Below the pieces are notes generated by a model that worked only from the letters and a program-made list of their open reading frames with translations, was not told where the DNA came from and searched no databases. From Actinomycetes bacterium (GTDB lineage Bacteria > Actinomycetota > Acidimicrobiia > Acidimicrobiales > Microtrichaceae), in the NCBI GenBank assembly GCA_023392475.1, contig JAEVZA010000449.1, positions 38,476-102,475 on the forward strand: a DNA stretch of 64,000 bases, in the 5' to 3' direction. Position 1 is the stretch's first letter; the number at the start of each line of letters is the position of its first letter. Shown here piece after piece: positions 1 to 9,400 of the stretch. Position numbers and translations under genes: made by a program.

Positions 1-1161
1 TTCGAGACGCTCAACGGACGCGGTGAGCCGCTCACCGATGCCGACCTCATCCGCAACCACCTCTTCCGTCAGGCAGACGACGACGGAGACGACGTCGAAT
101 CGCTGCACGAGCAGTACTGGCGTCCGTTCGAAGCAGACCGCTGGTCCGAACCGATCGCCCATGGGCGACATCAGCGGGAACGCCTGCACATGTTCGTCAA
201 CCACTGGCTGTCGATGCGCCTGCGCGACCAGGTGCCGGCCAGCGCGATCTTCACCGATTTCAAGAAGTACCTCGCCATCCCCGGACGCACGGCCCAGGAC
301 GTCGCGGCCGACCTCGCGCGCTACGGCGCGACGTTCGACTCGTTCGACTCGTTCCCGCCGGACAGCCGAGAGTGGTGGTTCTTCCGTCGTCTCAACGAGA
401 TGGACCTCATCTCGGTCTTCCCAGTGCTGCTCTACCTGTTTGGCCTCGAGGGCGACCTCGCTCCCGAGCGGCGCTTGCGTGCGCTAGTCGCGATCGAGTC
501 GTTCCTCGTCCGGCGACTGGTCGCACGGGCATCGACCCGCAGCTACACCGCCGTGTTCAGCTCGGTGCTCAAGGCAGCTGCGGACGGCGACGCGGCCACT
601 GCCGACGACCGAGTGGTGGCTGCGTTGGCCGCAGGTAGCGCCGACGTCGACCGCTGGCCAGATGACGAAGAGCTACTCGGCGTCGTGCTGACCACGAACG
701 TGTACCGGCTGAAGCAGAGCCGCTTGAAAATGGTGCTCGAAGGCATCGAACGGCAGATGGCCGAGGGCGGCACCACCGAGCAGGTCTCCCTCGGCCACTC
801 GATGTGGATCGAGCATCTGCTGCCTCAGTCGTGGGAGGGCGCCGACGGGTGGAGCCTGCCGGACGGGATCGCCGACCCGACAGAGGCCCGGCTCGAGAGG
901 AACCACCTGTTGCACACGCTCGGCAACCTCACCCTCACCACGTCACGGCTCGATATCCAGCTTTCGAACCTGCCGTGGCCCGAGAAGGTCGAGCGTCTTG
1001 GAGCGAGCACGTTGCTGATCAACCAGCGCGTCCGCACCAACTGGCCCGCCGGGTGGAGTGAGGCCACGATCCAGGAGCGCGGACATGAACTCGCGCACCT
1101 GATGGCTGGCGTCTGGCCCTCGGCCGCGGCGCTGGGAGCCGACACGACAGCGACGACCTGA
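1..1161 (+). CDS. DUF262/DUF1524 (GmrSD-like) protein, 5' truncated
   Basis: The reading frame is open from base 1, so the N-terminus lies outside the window; 386 residues are visible. It opens with FETLNGRG followed by LTDADLIRN, the conserved DUF262 (ParB/Srx-like, GmrS) segment. The C-terminus has IEHLLPQSW (about residue 270) and RNHLLHTLGNLTLT (about residue 300), the DUF1524 His-Asn nuclease-type signature of the GmrD half. Known members are modification-dependent (type IV) restriction enzymes or uncharacterised defence proteins, where DUF262 uses NTP and DUF1524 cuts DNA. The gene lies 48 bp upstream of a helicase-protease gene on the same strand, probably co-transcribed. I infer a phage or foreign-DNA restriction role. 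Substrate specificity cannot be read from this fragment. Confidence 0.85.
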   Translation, partial: FETLNGRGEPLTDADLIRNHLFRQADDDGDDVESLHEQYWRPFEADRWSEPIAHGRHQRERLHMFVNHWLSMRLRDQVPASAIFTDFKKYLAIPGRTAQDVAADLARYGATFDSFDSFPPDSREWWFFRRLNEMDLISVFPVLLYLFGLEGDLAPERRLRALVAIESFLVRRLVARASTRSYTAVFSSVLKAAADGDAATADDRVVAALAAGSADVDRWPDDEELLGVVLTTNVYRLKQSRLKMVLEGIERQMAEGGTTEQVSLGHSMWIEHLLPQSWEGADGWSLPDGIADPTEARLERNHLLHTLGNLTLTTSRLDIQLSNLPWPEKVERLGASTLLINQRVRTNWPAGWSEATIQERGHELAHLMAGVWPSAAALGADTTATT

Positions 1162-1209
1162 GCAGTCCGTCGATCGGACACTGAAGGATCACGGCGCACG
1201 GGGAAGTGA

Positions 1210-3957
1210 ATGGCAAAGCGGTTCAGCTGGGAGGCGGCTCCCGCGTGGGTGATGCGAGGGATGCTCGAGCATGCGTACCTCTCGAACGGCCAGGACGAAG
1301 AGGTTGACGCCCTCCGTCGCCTCACGAAGAGCCAGCTCGTCGTGCAGGCGCGATCGGCGCTCGGGGAGCCACCGCGGTCACGCTTCTTCGACCCTTCCCA
1401 CAGGGAGATGTGCGACTGGCTCCGCCGGACGTGGCTCCCCAAGGCCAGCGACTCGGCGGTGCTGGAGCTCGCCCAGATGGTGCAGGCCGGATTGGGCGGG
1501 GAGCCCGCCCGGAAGCGACTCCGGTCCAAGAACGGTCGGGTGAAGTTCCTCCAGGAGCGAAACGTCACCGTCAACCTGATGGCCAACATTCGCACCGCGT
1601 TCCTGGCGTCGTATCGAGTCGACGGCAAACCAGGTTCGCCCTCCTCGGGAAGCACGGCTCGTAGGTCATGGATCCCGCTCGTCGGAGAGGACGCTCCCGA
1701 GCGCGCGCCGTACGCGCACCAACTCGACGCCTGGCGCTCGCTCGATGGCGCTGCTGTTCCGATCCGAGGCGTCGTCGTCCTGCCGACCGGTTCAGGGAAG
1801 ACCGACACGATCGCGATCTGGCTGCTCGACCGGATGCAGGAGAACCCCAACCTCCGCGTCCTGTGGATCGCCCACCAACAGGAGCTGGTCGACCAAGCAT
1901 TGCGCCGCTTCCAGAACCTGGCGCACACGCTCCCGGTCGACTTCAAACGACGTGCCCGGTCCATCCACTCCGCGGGTTCGTCGTCGTCCACGCTCGGCGA
2001 CCAGGAGATCGACGTCGCGGGCATCACGATCCAGTCGCTGAGCCGCTTGCTCGAGTCCAGCCCGACGACGATCGACGCGTTCCTGAGTCGACCGACGTAT
2101 GTGGTTGTCGACGAGGCCCACCACGTCGGTTCGGATTCGTACACCAAGGTCATCGAACGCGTGAGCGCGCACTCGAGCTGTCGCGGCATCGTCGGCCTCA
2201 CAGCGACGCCGTACCCCACCAGTGCCAGGGCGACGGCACGGTTTCACGCCACGTTCCCGTCGACATTGCTCGAGGTCAGTCGCGAAGCGCTGACAGCCCA
2301 GGGCATCCTGGCCCGGCCTCGACTCCAGATCATCGACACCGGCACGCGAGTGCTGCTGAGCGGAACGGAACGGGAACAGGCGATTGCCGCAGACCTCCCG
2401 CCGGCAGCCCTCAAGAAGCTGCAGCAAACCGACCGCGACGCACTGCTCGTCCGGACCTGGCAACGAGATCCGCAGACGTGGGGGAAGACGCTGGTCTTCG
2501 CCACGAGCATCGACCACGCCGACCATCTTCGGGACCTCTTCGCTGACGCTGAGGTTCCCTGCCGATCGCTCCACAGTCGATCGGTCGATTCCGCCGCCCA
2601 CACCCTCGGCTGGTTCCGCGCAGAGACCAACCCGTGCGTCCTGGTCTCGGTCGGCATGCTCACCGAAGGCGTGGACCTCCCAGACGCTCGCACCGCGTTC
2701 CTCGCCCGACCGACCACCAGCCGGATCTTGATGCAGCAGATGGTCGGCCGCGTCCTACGTGGTCCCACCGCCGGCGGCGACGCCGAGGCACACCTGGTGT
2801 ACCTGCGCGACCGCTGGGAGAACTTCGGCGATGTGCTCGAACCACCCGAGGTGATCCCGATGGATCCCCCCGAGCCAACAGGCGGGCGGACCGAGGGGCC
2901 GTTGCCGCCGGTGGTCAGCGACGACGGCACCGCGCTACCGCCCGAGGCGGTGGCCGTCGTCGAGCGCCTGATGGCCCAGGCGCGGCGATCTGCGGTGTTG
3001 GACGACGATGATCCCGACAACGACCGGAGCCTCGACCCGCAGCTCACGGCATCGGCACTGGCTGGGTACTACGACCTGGGGGACCGCAAAGTCCCGGTGT
3101 TCGAGCACCAGCGCGACGGCTTCAACGACCTCCTCGACTGGGCCGATGAGGCGCTGCAGGGCTACGGGCTGCTCACGTTCTTCGACGGAGAACCGCCTCC
3201 GTTCCCGACGCGTCGATCGCTGCGGGAGCTGATCGAGTACGCCCGGGAGTTCGAACGGCCTCAGTTCGTGAAACTGCACGCGACGATCGGGCCAGACGGT
3301 GCAGCCGACGCCGTGATCGCAGCGGGACCCATCTCGCTCGACGAGCGACGACGCCTCATCCGACACCACTTCGAATCGAGCCTCAACCGTCAGGCCTGGG
3401 CGTCGTTCAGCCACTTCGAGCAAGCGGTGGATGCCTTGATCCGTCAGCGACTCGACGGCGTACGCCCGTTCGACCCAGAGCGACTTCGTTACGCATCAAC
3501 TGGAACCGAGCGGCTACCTCGCCGGCGGAGGCCGCTCAAGCCGATCGTGAACGAAGCTGTGAAACAGGCACGATCGCTCCTGCCTGCAGAGATCGGCGAT
3601 CGACTCACCAGCCCGCCGCCCGTGTACTGGACACGTCGAGTCGTGACCGCCACGTGGGGCCACTGGACCATCGCCTTGGGCAAGAAGGGCGCCGGTCGGC
3701 AGCAGATCCGCATCAACCGGCTGTTGCGCACCAACTCGAAGCACTTCTCCGACGAGGCGGTCGGCTACCTCGTGTACCACGAGCTGCTGCACCATCTGCT
3801 TCCCGGCCAGGGTCACGACGCGGAGTTCCGGATGCTCGAGCAGCTCTGGCCCGGCGCACCACAGCTGGACCTGGAGTTCGACACCCTGCACGAATACTGG
3901 GACCTCGACCCGAAGCGGTACACCCGGGATGTCGGCGGCTCTCGGGACGTCGAATGA
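1210..3957 (+). CDS. SF2 DEAH-box helicase fused to SprT-like zinc metalloprotease domain
   Basis: 915 residues; ATG start preceded by a purine-rich ribosome site (ggggaagtg). Residues about 175-560 form a superfamily 2 helicase: Walker A LPTGSGKT (about 193-200), motif II VVDEAHH (about 300), motif III GLTATPYP, and motif VI QQMVGRVLRG. After a linker, residues about 780-900 contain HELLHHLLPGQGH (about 857-869), the HExxH plus distal His arrangement of SprT/WLM-type zinc proteases, here with Leu-Leu between the catalytic Glu and second His. SprT proteins act on DNA-protein crosslinks, and the helicase half resembles restriction-type translocases. The fusion suggests removal or remodelling of proteins on DNA. 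It follows the GmrSD-like gene by 48 bp and ends 15 bp from a convergent gene. Function is inferred; the domain calls are firm. Confidence 0.85.
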   Translation: MAKRFSWEAAPAWVMRGMLEHAYLSNGQDEEVDALRRLTKSQLVVQARSALGEPPRSRFFDPSHREMCDWLRRTWLPKASDSAVLELAQMVQAGLGGEPARKRLRSKNGRVKFLQERNVTVNLMANIRTAFLASYRVDGKPGSPSSGSTARRSWIPLVGEDAPERAPYAHQLDAWRSLDGAAVPIRGVVVLPTGSGKTDTIAIWLLDRMQENPNLRVLWIAHQQELVDQALRRFQNLAHTLPVDFKRRARSIHSAGSSSSTLGDQEIDVAGITIQSLSRLLESSPTTIDAFLSRPTYVVVDEAHHVGSDSYTKVIERVSAHSSCRGIVGLTATPYPTSARATARFHATFPSTLLEVSREALTAQGILARPRLQIIDTGTRVLLSGTEREQAIAADLPPAALKKLQQTDRDALLVRTWQRDPQTWGKTLVFATSIDHADHLRDLFADAEVPCRSLHSRSVDSAAHTLGWFRAETNPCVLVSVGMLTEGVDLPDARTAFLARPTTSRILMQQMVGRVLRGPTAGGDAEAHLVYLRDRWENFGDVLEPPEVIPMDPPEPTGGRTEGPLPPVVSDDGTALPPEAVAVVERLMAQARRSAVLDDDDPDNDRSLDPQLTASALAGYYDLGDRKVPVFEHQRDGFNDLLDWADEALQGYGLLTFFDGEPPPFPTRRSLRELIEYAREFERPQFVKLHATIGPDGAADAVIAAGPISLDERRRLIRHHFESSLNRQAWASFSHFEQAVDALIRQRLDGVRPFDPERLRYASTGTERLPRRRRPLKPIVNEAVKQARSLLPAEIGDRLTSPPPVYWTRRVVTATWGHWTIALGKKGAGRQQIRINRLLRTNSKHFSDEAVGYLVYHELLHHLLPGQGHDAEFRMLEQLWPGAPQLDLEFDTLHEYWDLDPKRYTRDVGGSRDVE

Positions 3958-3972
3958 CCACCAGCGGCAGCG

Positions 3973-5784
3973 TCAGCGACGCCGCCAGGGCACCTTCTGC
4001 TTGACCGCACCGAGGGTGTCACCGATCTGGTCGCCCATCGTCAGCTCAGCCAACGCCGGCGGGGGTGGTGGAGCTTCCAGACCCAGCAGCTCCATCTGAT
4101 CGCGGTAGGCATCCAGCACATCCGCCAGCCCTGAACGTAGCGTCGTCGCGTCACGGCGCATCGCGCCCTTCACCCGGTCGAGCAGGTTCGCCGACGCACC
4201 CACGCCGAGATAGGCATCGAGCCGACGAGCGAGCACGACCAGCTCGTGATGGCGGCCTCGCGTCTCGGCGAGGAACGCCTCCGTGCGGCTCTCGAGCTCC
4301 TCGGGGTGCTCCTGGGCGTCGTGCAGCAGCTGCAGGCCCTGCCACCGAGCCAGGGCGACCTCCGCCTTCACCAGGTTCACGAACTGCCGGGCCAAGCCGT
4401 CGTCGCGCACCATCCCGGTGAGCTCCTTGGTTCGGGTCGCGACGGGCCGTTCGGGGTCGAGCGCTGCGCTCAGGTTCGACAGAGCCGACCACGTCCGCTT
4501 CTGGAAGTCCCGCACTCGCGGCTCGATCGTGGTGAGCCGCTGCCACTGCGCCGGCTCGAGCTCGTCGCGGCGACGGGTCCGCTCGGTCACCTCGGCCAGG
4601 ATCTCCAGGTTGGTGTCCAATCCGGCTTCGAGCTCGAGGCGGCGGTCGGCCAGCAGCTCGTCGAGACGCTCTTGGACCGCGACGAGCTTCTTCTCGATCG
4701 ACGCCATCTGCTGCTGCATCGCGACGGCTGCGAGCACGTTCGGCACGGCTGTGGCAGCCACTCCCATCCGACCGAGGTCCTGGAACCGGATCTGTCCCAA
4801 CCACCGTCCGTTGGACGCGTCGCGGACCACTCCCAGGAACGAGCCGTCACCTCCCGGGACCAGCCTTCCCTTCTGGATGAGCTTTGAAGACTCCTTCGTG
4901 AGCATCACGACCCGGCCCGACATCGCCGCCTTCGCCACCGCCGGCAGTGCCGCAGCACCGGTCCGGAACGCGGTCACCATCGGGCTCGGCACCGGATCCC
5001 CAACGCGACCGAGCGCCTCCAGGTCAGCCTGGGCACCGAATGCCACAACCTGACGATGGCCGATCGGCTGCACCACCACCGTGTTCCCTGCGGGTGGCAC
5101 CTCGGCGAGCTCGGGCAGAACGCCGCCGTCGCCGGATGTCAGCTGTGGGACGTCGATCGGGGCTGCAGTCGCTGCTGCCTCGACCCAGACCGCCTCGAGC
5201 GCGGCCCGCTCGTGGTCTCTCCCATCGAGAGCACCGTTGCGCACCGCCGCGGTGGCCAGCACGACCAGCGATGGATCTGGCGTCGCCCGGTGGAAGGTCT
5301 CCCACGCGGTGCGACCGGCCAACACGACCACCTGCAGGTCTGGGAGCAGACCCAGCAGCTCTCCGAGCAGCGGTGCGGCATCGACGGTTGCCGACTTGTC
5401 ACCGCTCGCTCGACGGAGCTCCCGCAGGTTGACGGGTACGGCGTTCCACACGACCAGCAGCGACCGATTGAGGCCTGCCGCACGGGCGGCGCGGAGAGAG
5501 TTCTGCGACCGCTGCGACGGTCCGTCGAGCGACACGAAGCCCGACCCGCCGGTGCTGTAAAGGTCTGCCGGAACGGGCTCGTCGCCGAGCCACAGGAGTC
5601 GGGCACGCGCTCCACCGTCGGCAGGGTCGAACCACGGGACTTCGCTCCCGTCCGGCAACCGATCGCGCAACGACTGCACCCAACGGTTCAGCGGTTCGAC
5701 GTGCGGGTCGAAGATTCGATTCCGTCGGGCCGCCAGCCCGACAGGGTCCGACGCCACGAACTCCGTTCCGGGTTCTCCCCCCAT
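3973..5784 (-). CDS. Uracil-DNA glycosylase-superfamily-like protein with long C-terminal extension
   Basis: 603 residues from an ATG at 5784 (MGGEPGTEF); the frame stays open further upstream, but that stretch is not protein-like. The N-terminal ~180 residues resemble the family 4/5 UDG fold: WFDPADGGARARLLWLGDEP, then SGFVSLDG, a helix ending in N, RSLLVVWNAVPVNLRE, and LLPDLQVVVLAGRTAWE. These match the conserved FDPaDGG, WNivPw and LLGrkAw blocks of actinobacterial UDG-like proteins, but the usual active-site Asn/Asp pattern and the terminal HPS motif are altered. Residues about 330-600 are helical with coiled-coil stretches (IEKKLVAVQERLDELLADRR) and match no family I recognise. It is convergent with the helicase-SprT gene and divergent from the zinc-ribbon gene. 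It may bind rather than excise a modified base. Confidence 0.7.
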   Translation of the reverse strand: MGGEPGTEFVASDPVGLAARRNRIFDPHVEPLNRWVQSLRDRLPDGSEVPWFDPADGGARARLLWLGDEPVPADLYSTGGSGFVSLDGPSQRSQNSLRAARAAGLNRSLLVVWNAVPVNLRELRRASGDKSATVDAAPLLGELLGLLPDLQVVVLAGRTAWETFHRATPDPSLVVLATAAVRNGALDGRDHERAALEAVWVEAAATAAPIDVPQLTSGDGGVLPELAEVPPAGNTVVVQPIGHRQVVAFGAQADLEALGRVGDPVPSPMVTAFRTGAAALPAVAKAAMSGRVVMLTKESSKLIQKGRLVPGGDGSFLGVVRDASNGRWLGQIRFQDLGRMGVAATAVPNVLAAVAMQQQMASIEKKLVAVQERLDELLADRRLELEAGLDTNLEILAEVTERTRRRDELEPAQWQRLTTIEPRVRDFQKRTWSALSNLSAALDPERPVATRTKELTGMVRDDGLARQFVNLVKAEVALARWQGLQLLHDAQEHPEELESRTEAFLAETRGRHHELVVLARRLDAYLGVGASANLLDRVKGAMRRDATTLRSGLADVLDAYRDQMELLGLEAPPPPPALAELTMGDQIGDTLGAVKQKVPWRRR

Positions 5785-5937
5785 GAGTTGGAGAGTGTAG
5801 GAGCCGTCGCACGAGGCGAGCTCCTCACGACCCCACAAGCCTGGGAGCCGACGCACCGCTCGATGACGAGCGGATCTCGGGGCTCGGAACGTCACACCGC
5901 CCCCGTACGGTCGGTGAGGAACGGAAGGGGGCCTCAG

Positions 5938-6321
5938 ATGGGTGAGATGATCGTGGTGACGTGCGACGGCTGCGGTCTGCACGAGCAGCACAGCGTGGGC
6001 ATCGGCATGATGGGCGTCGCGCACCGGCTGTGTGTCTGCCCGTCGTGTCGATCGTTCCGCGAGCAGAGCTGGAACGAGCTCGAACACGAACCGGCGCCTC
6101 CGTTGGTGTGTTCGAGCTGCGCCAGCCCCGTCATCGAGGTGACCGCCGACCGACTCGACCGGCCACGTCGCGGACGGCTCGCGAAGCTGATCGCGCAGGC
6201 AACCGAGGATCAAGGCCGGGACGGAGCCGAGCACCCACCCTTTACCGACAGGGCACATGGAGCCCCGTGTCCACGGTGTGGCCACGGACTCGAGGTCCAG
6301 CTCTACGGGGTCTGGGACTGA
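5938..6321 (+). CDS. Small zinc-ribbon protein
   Basis: 127 residues from an ATG at 5938, 13-14 nt after a purine-rich aaggggg stretch. Four CxxC knuckles are present: CDGC near residue 10, CPSC near 37, CSSC near 60 and CPRC near 114. This implies two zinc ribbons separated by a basic, arginine-rich linker (RPRRGRLAKLIAQA). There is no enzyme motif. It lies divergently from the UDG-like gene and 134 bp ahead of the giant helicase gene, so it could be an accessory nucleic-acid or protein-binding subunit of either. I do not recognise a named family. Confidence 0.6.
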   Translation: MGEMIVVTCDGCGLHEQHSVGIGMMGVAHRLCVCPSCRSFREQSWNELEHEPAPPLVCSSCASPVIEVTADRLDRPRRGRLAKLIAQATEDQGRDGAEHPPFTDRAHGAPCPRCGHGLEVQLYGVWD

Positions 6322-6406
6322 CCAAAATCGGTGGTCACCGAGCTCGGTCGAAGCTCTTCCTGTCATGACGGGTTCGATGCAGGCGCCGCCGGCTGCGCTC
6401 CCACGG

Positions 6407-6426
6407 ATCGGTCGAATCGAACCGAT
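6407..6426. promoter_or_regulatory. Inverted repeat upstream of giant helicase gene, operator candidate
   Basis: The arms ATCGGT and ACCGAT flank an 8-base centre, 30 bp before the GTG start of the giant helicase. It lies next to a TACCCT element that could serve as a -10 box. This spacing suits a repressor site over a promoter, but a chance repeat in GC-rich DNA cannot be excluded. Confidence 0.3.
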
Positions 6427-6455
6427 ACCCTGCAATCGGTGAGGAGGATGGTCCG

Positions 6456-9400
6456 GTGATCCCGTCGCTCGTCGCGGGCGAGGTTCGCAGGGCCCTGGTC
6501 GACTACCTCGCGACCACGTTCGGGCTGTCCGACGACGACGTCCGTGACGCCCTGTCGGAGTTCCTCACCGATCCGACGACCGGGATCTTCCGGGGCCCGT
6601 TCCTGCGGGTGCGAACCCCATTCCGGTCGGTCGACGACGGCTGGACCTCGCCCTTGGGTTGGCTCCCCGAGTGGTTCAGTCCGTACGTCCACCAAGCGGC
6701 TGCGTTCGAGCGCCTCTCCACGCTTGCCGGCCAAGCTCCCCAACCGACGCTCGTCACGACGGGCACCGGCTCCGGCAAGACCGAGTGCTTCCTCATGCCG
6801 GTGCTGGACCACTGCGCTCGCTCCCGCGACGTCGGCCAGAAGGGCATCAAGGCGATCGTCCTGTACCCGATGAACGCCCTCGCCTCTGACCAGGCGGGAC
6901 GTCTTGCCGAGCTGATCAGCTCCGAGCAGCGGCTCGCCGGGCTCCGCGCCGGCATCTACGTCGGCGACAACGGGAGCCACGCCGACATGGGGGCCGACCA
7001 TGTGATCGACGACCGCCATGCGCTGCGTGACGACCCGCCCGACATCTTGCTGACCAACTACAAGATGCTCGACTTCTTGCTGCTGCGCCGAGAGGACCGG
7101 CCGCTGTGGGTCACGACCGGACCCGACAGCCTGCGTTATGTCGTGCTCGACGAGTTCCACACCTACGACGGCGCGCAGGGCACCGACGTGGCCATGCTGC
7201 TGCGGCGCCTCGGCGCGACCCTCCGCCTCGCCGTGCCGGGCGCGCCCCTGGGCCCGGCGGCACCGGTCGCCACCTCGGCGACGCTCGGTTCCGACGCCGG
7301 GGCACTGGTCGACCTGCGCGACTTCGCCGGCAAGGTCTTCGGCGTCGACTTCGCGGCGGACTCGGTGATCGGCGAGACACGGCAGTCGATCGACGAAGCG
7401 TGCCTCCCCGTCGATCCGATGCTTCCCCTGCCATCGCCGTACGAGATCGTCGACCTCGATGTCGACGACGGCGACGCGATCGCCGCCGCGTTCTGCCGTC
7501 GATCACCTGACGAGCCGGTTCTGTCAGATCCGGTAGAGCTCGGCGAGCGCCTGCTCGCCCATCCGCTCACCAGGGCCGTGCTCGCAGCGGTCAGCGACCG
7601 TTCCCGACCGCTCACTCAGACTGCGGCGGAGGTGGCGGCCCTGTCGCCGGGCTGGGCCGACGTCCTCGATGAGGACGCCGACGTCGTTGGGGGTGCGCTC
7701 ACCCGCTTCCTGGCGCTGTTGTCGATCGCTCGCCGTCCGGTGGGCGGCCGCGAACGACCGCTGTTCAGCATCGAGGCGCAACTGTGGATCCGCGAGGTGA
7801 CCCGACTCCTGCGCGCGGTGCAGCACCAGCCTGAGTTCAGCTGGCTGGACAGCCCCGGGCTGGCCACGTTGGTCGAGCCCGACGAGGTCGAGTCGCCCAT
7901 GCCAACGGTGGACCTGCCGGCGGTCAGCTGCCGACGCTGCGGTCTCAGCGGCTGGATGGCCACGACGACGGAGATCTCGGGCACGCTCAACATGAACGCG
8001 GCGGCCGTGCACGAGGCGGCGCTGCGCCGGTCGCCGGCCATTCGGGTGATGCTCCGAGCGCTCGAGGGCGACGAGGGCGTCCTCCACCTCGATCCGCTCG
8101 GTCGGCAGCTCCTCGATTCGCCGGCCGAAGGAACGGTGCCCGTCCACGTCACCCCGAGCGAGGACCAGGCTCGGCGTCAGACGTGCCCCGCGTGTGGCGA
8201 AGCGAACGCCGTGCTGTTCATCGGCCTGGCGGTTGCGTCGCTGGCGTCGGTCTCGATCACCACGATGTTCGGCTCTGACCACGTCACGCCGGACGAGCGC
8301 AAGCTCCTGGCCTTCACCGACTCCGTGCAGGACGCGTCGCACCGGGCTTCGTTCTTCGCCGGACGCACCCACCGCTTCAACACGAGGTCGCTCATGGCCG
8401 GCGCCCTGCGCGAAGCGGGTGACGCCGGGCTGAGCGTCGCCGACCTCGGCGACCTGCTGTTCGCTCAGGCCGACTCACCGCACCGCCGCTTCGAGCTCGT
8501 GCCGCCGGACCTGCTCCGCGACGTGGCGATGCGTTCGGTCTGGTCCGACGAGCCCGGCCCCGACGCGATGGCCACGCTGGGTGCTCGGGTGGGGTTCGAG
8601 GTCGACCTGGAGTTCGGGCTGCGCTCCCGAGTGGGCCGCACGCTGGAGCAGTCGGTCGCGTCGGCGTCGTGGGTGGAGCTGGGCGGCGACGCCGACTCGC
8701 TCATGGCCGAGGTGCTCGCCGATGTCCTGGGCGAGGTGCCCGATCGCGCAACCGCCGGCATCGACGCGTATCTGATCGGTCTCGGCGACCGACTCCGCGG
8801 CGGCGGGGCGATCCACCACCACCTGCTCGATCCATTCGTGCGGGAGGGTGGCGCCCAGTGGTTCATCTGGGGCGGCCGGCCCGACGGGCTACCGCCGTTC
8901 ACCCCCGATCAGAGTCGGCCGACGTTCGTCACCACCGCGACGAAGTCCGACTTCGACTCGTTGAGCGCCCGCGGCACGACCCCGACGTGGTGGGTCGACT
9001 GGGCGGTCCGGTCGCTCGGCGTCGACCCGGCACAGGCCGTCGACATCAACCTGCAGGCGATGGCGATCCTGGCCGGCTGCACCGACGCAGTCGTGGCCAC
9101 CACGTCCGTCGCCGGTCACACCGTCTACGGACTCGACCGACGATCGATCCACGCCATCGACATCGCCGAGGTCGACCGCAGTCCGGAGCCGGCGGTCGTG
9201 CGCTGCACCCACTGCGGCGGCGTCGCCACCGTGCCGCCGGCGCTCGTGGAGCGGTGGATCGGTGTGCCGTGCCGGCGCTACCGCTGCATCGGTCACTACG
9301 CCCCTCAGGCTCCGGCCGACAGCGGCTACTACCGCCGGTTCTACCGCCAGGGCACCACGAGACGGGTCATCACCGGTGAGCACACCGGCTTGCTGAAGCG

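Noticed and set aside
825..2219. Long antisense open frame (464 codons) opposite the restriction and helicase genes
   Set aside because: It is a shadow of GC-rich coding sequence: Arg/Ser/Pro-rich, no motif, and opposite two clear domain proteins.
5785..6435. Upstream extension of the UDG-like frame on the minus strand
   Set aside because: No family similarity, overlaps the zinc-ribbon gene on the other strand, and the ATG at 5,784 fits the UDG-like N-terminus.
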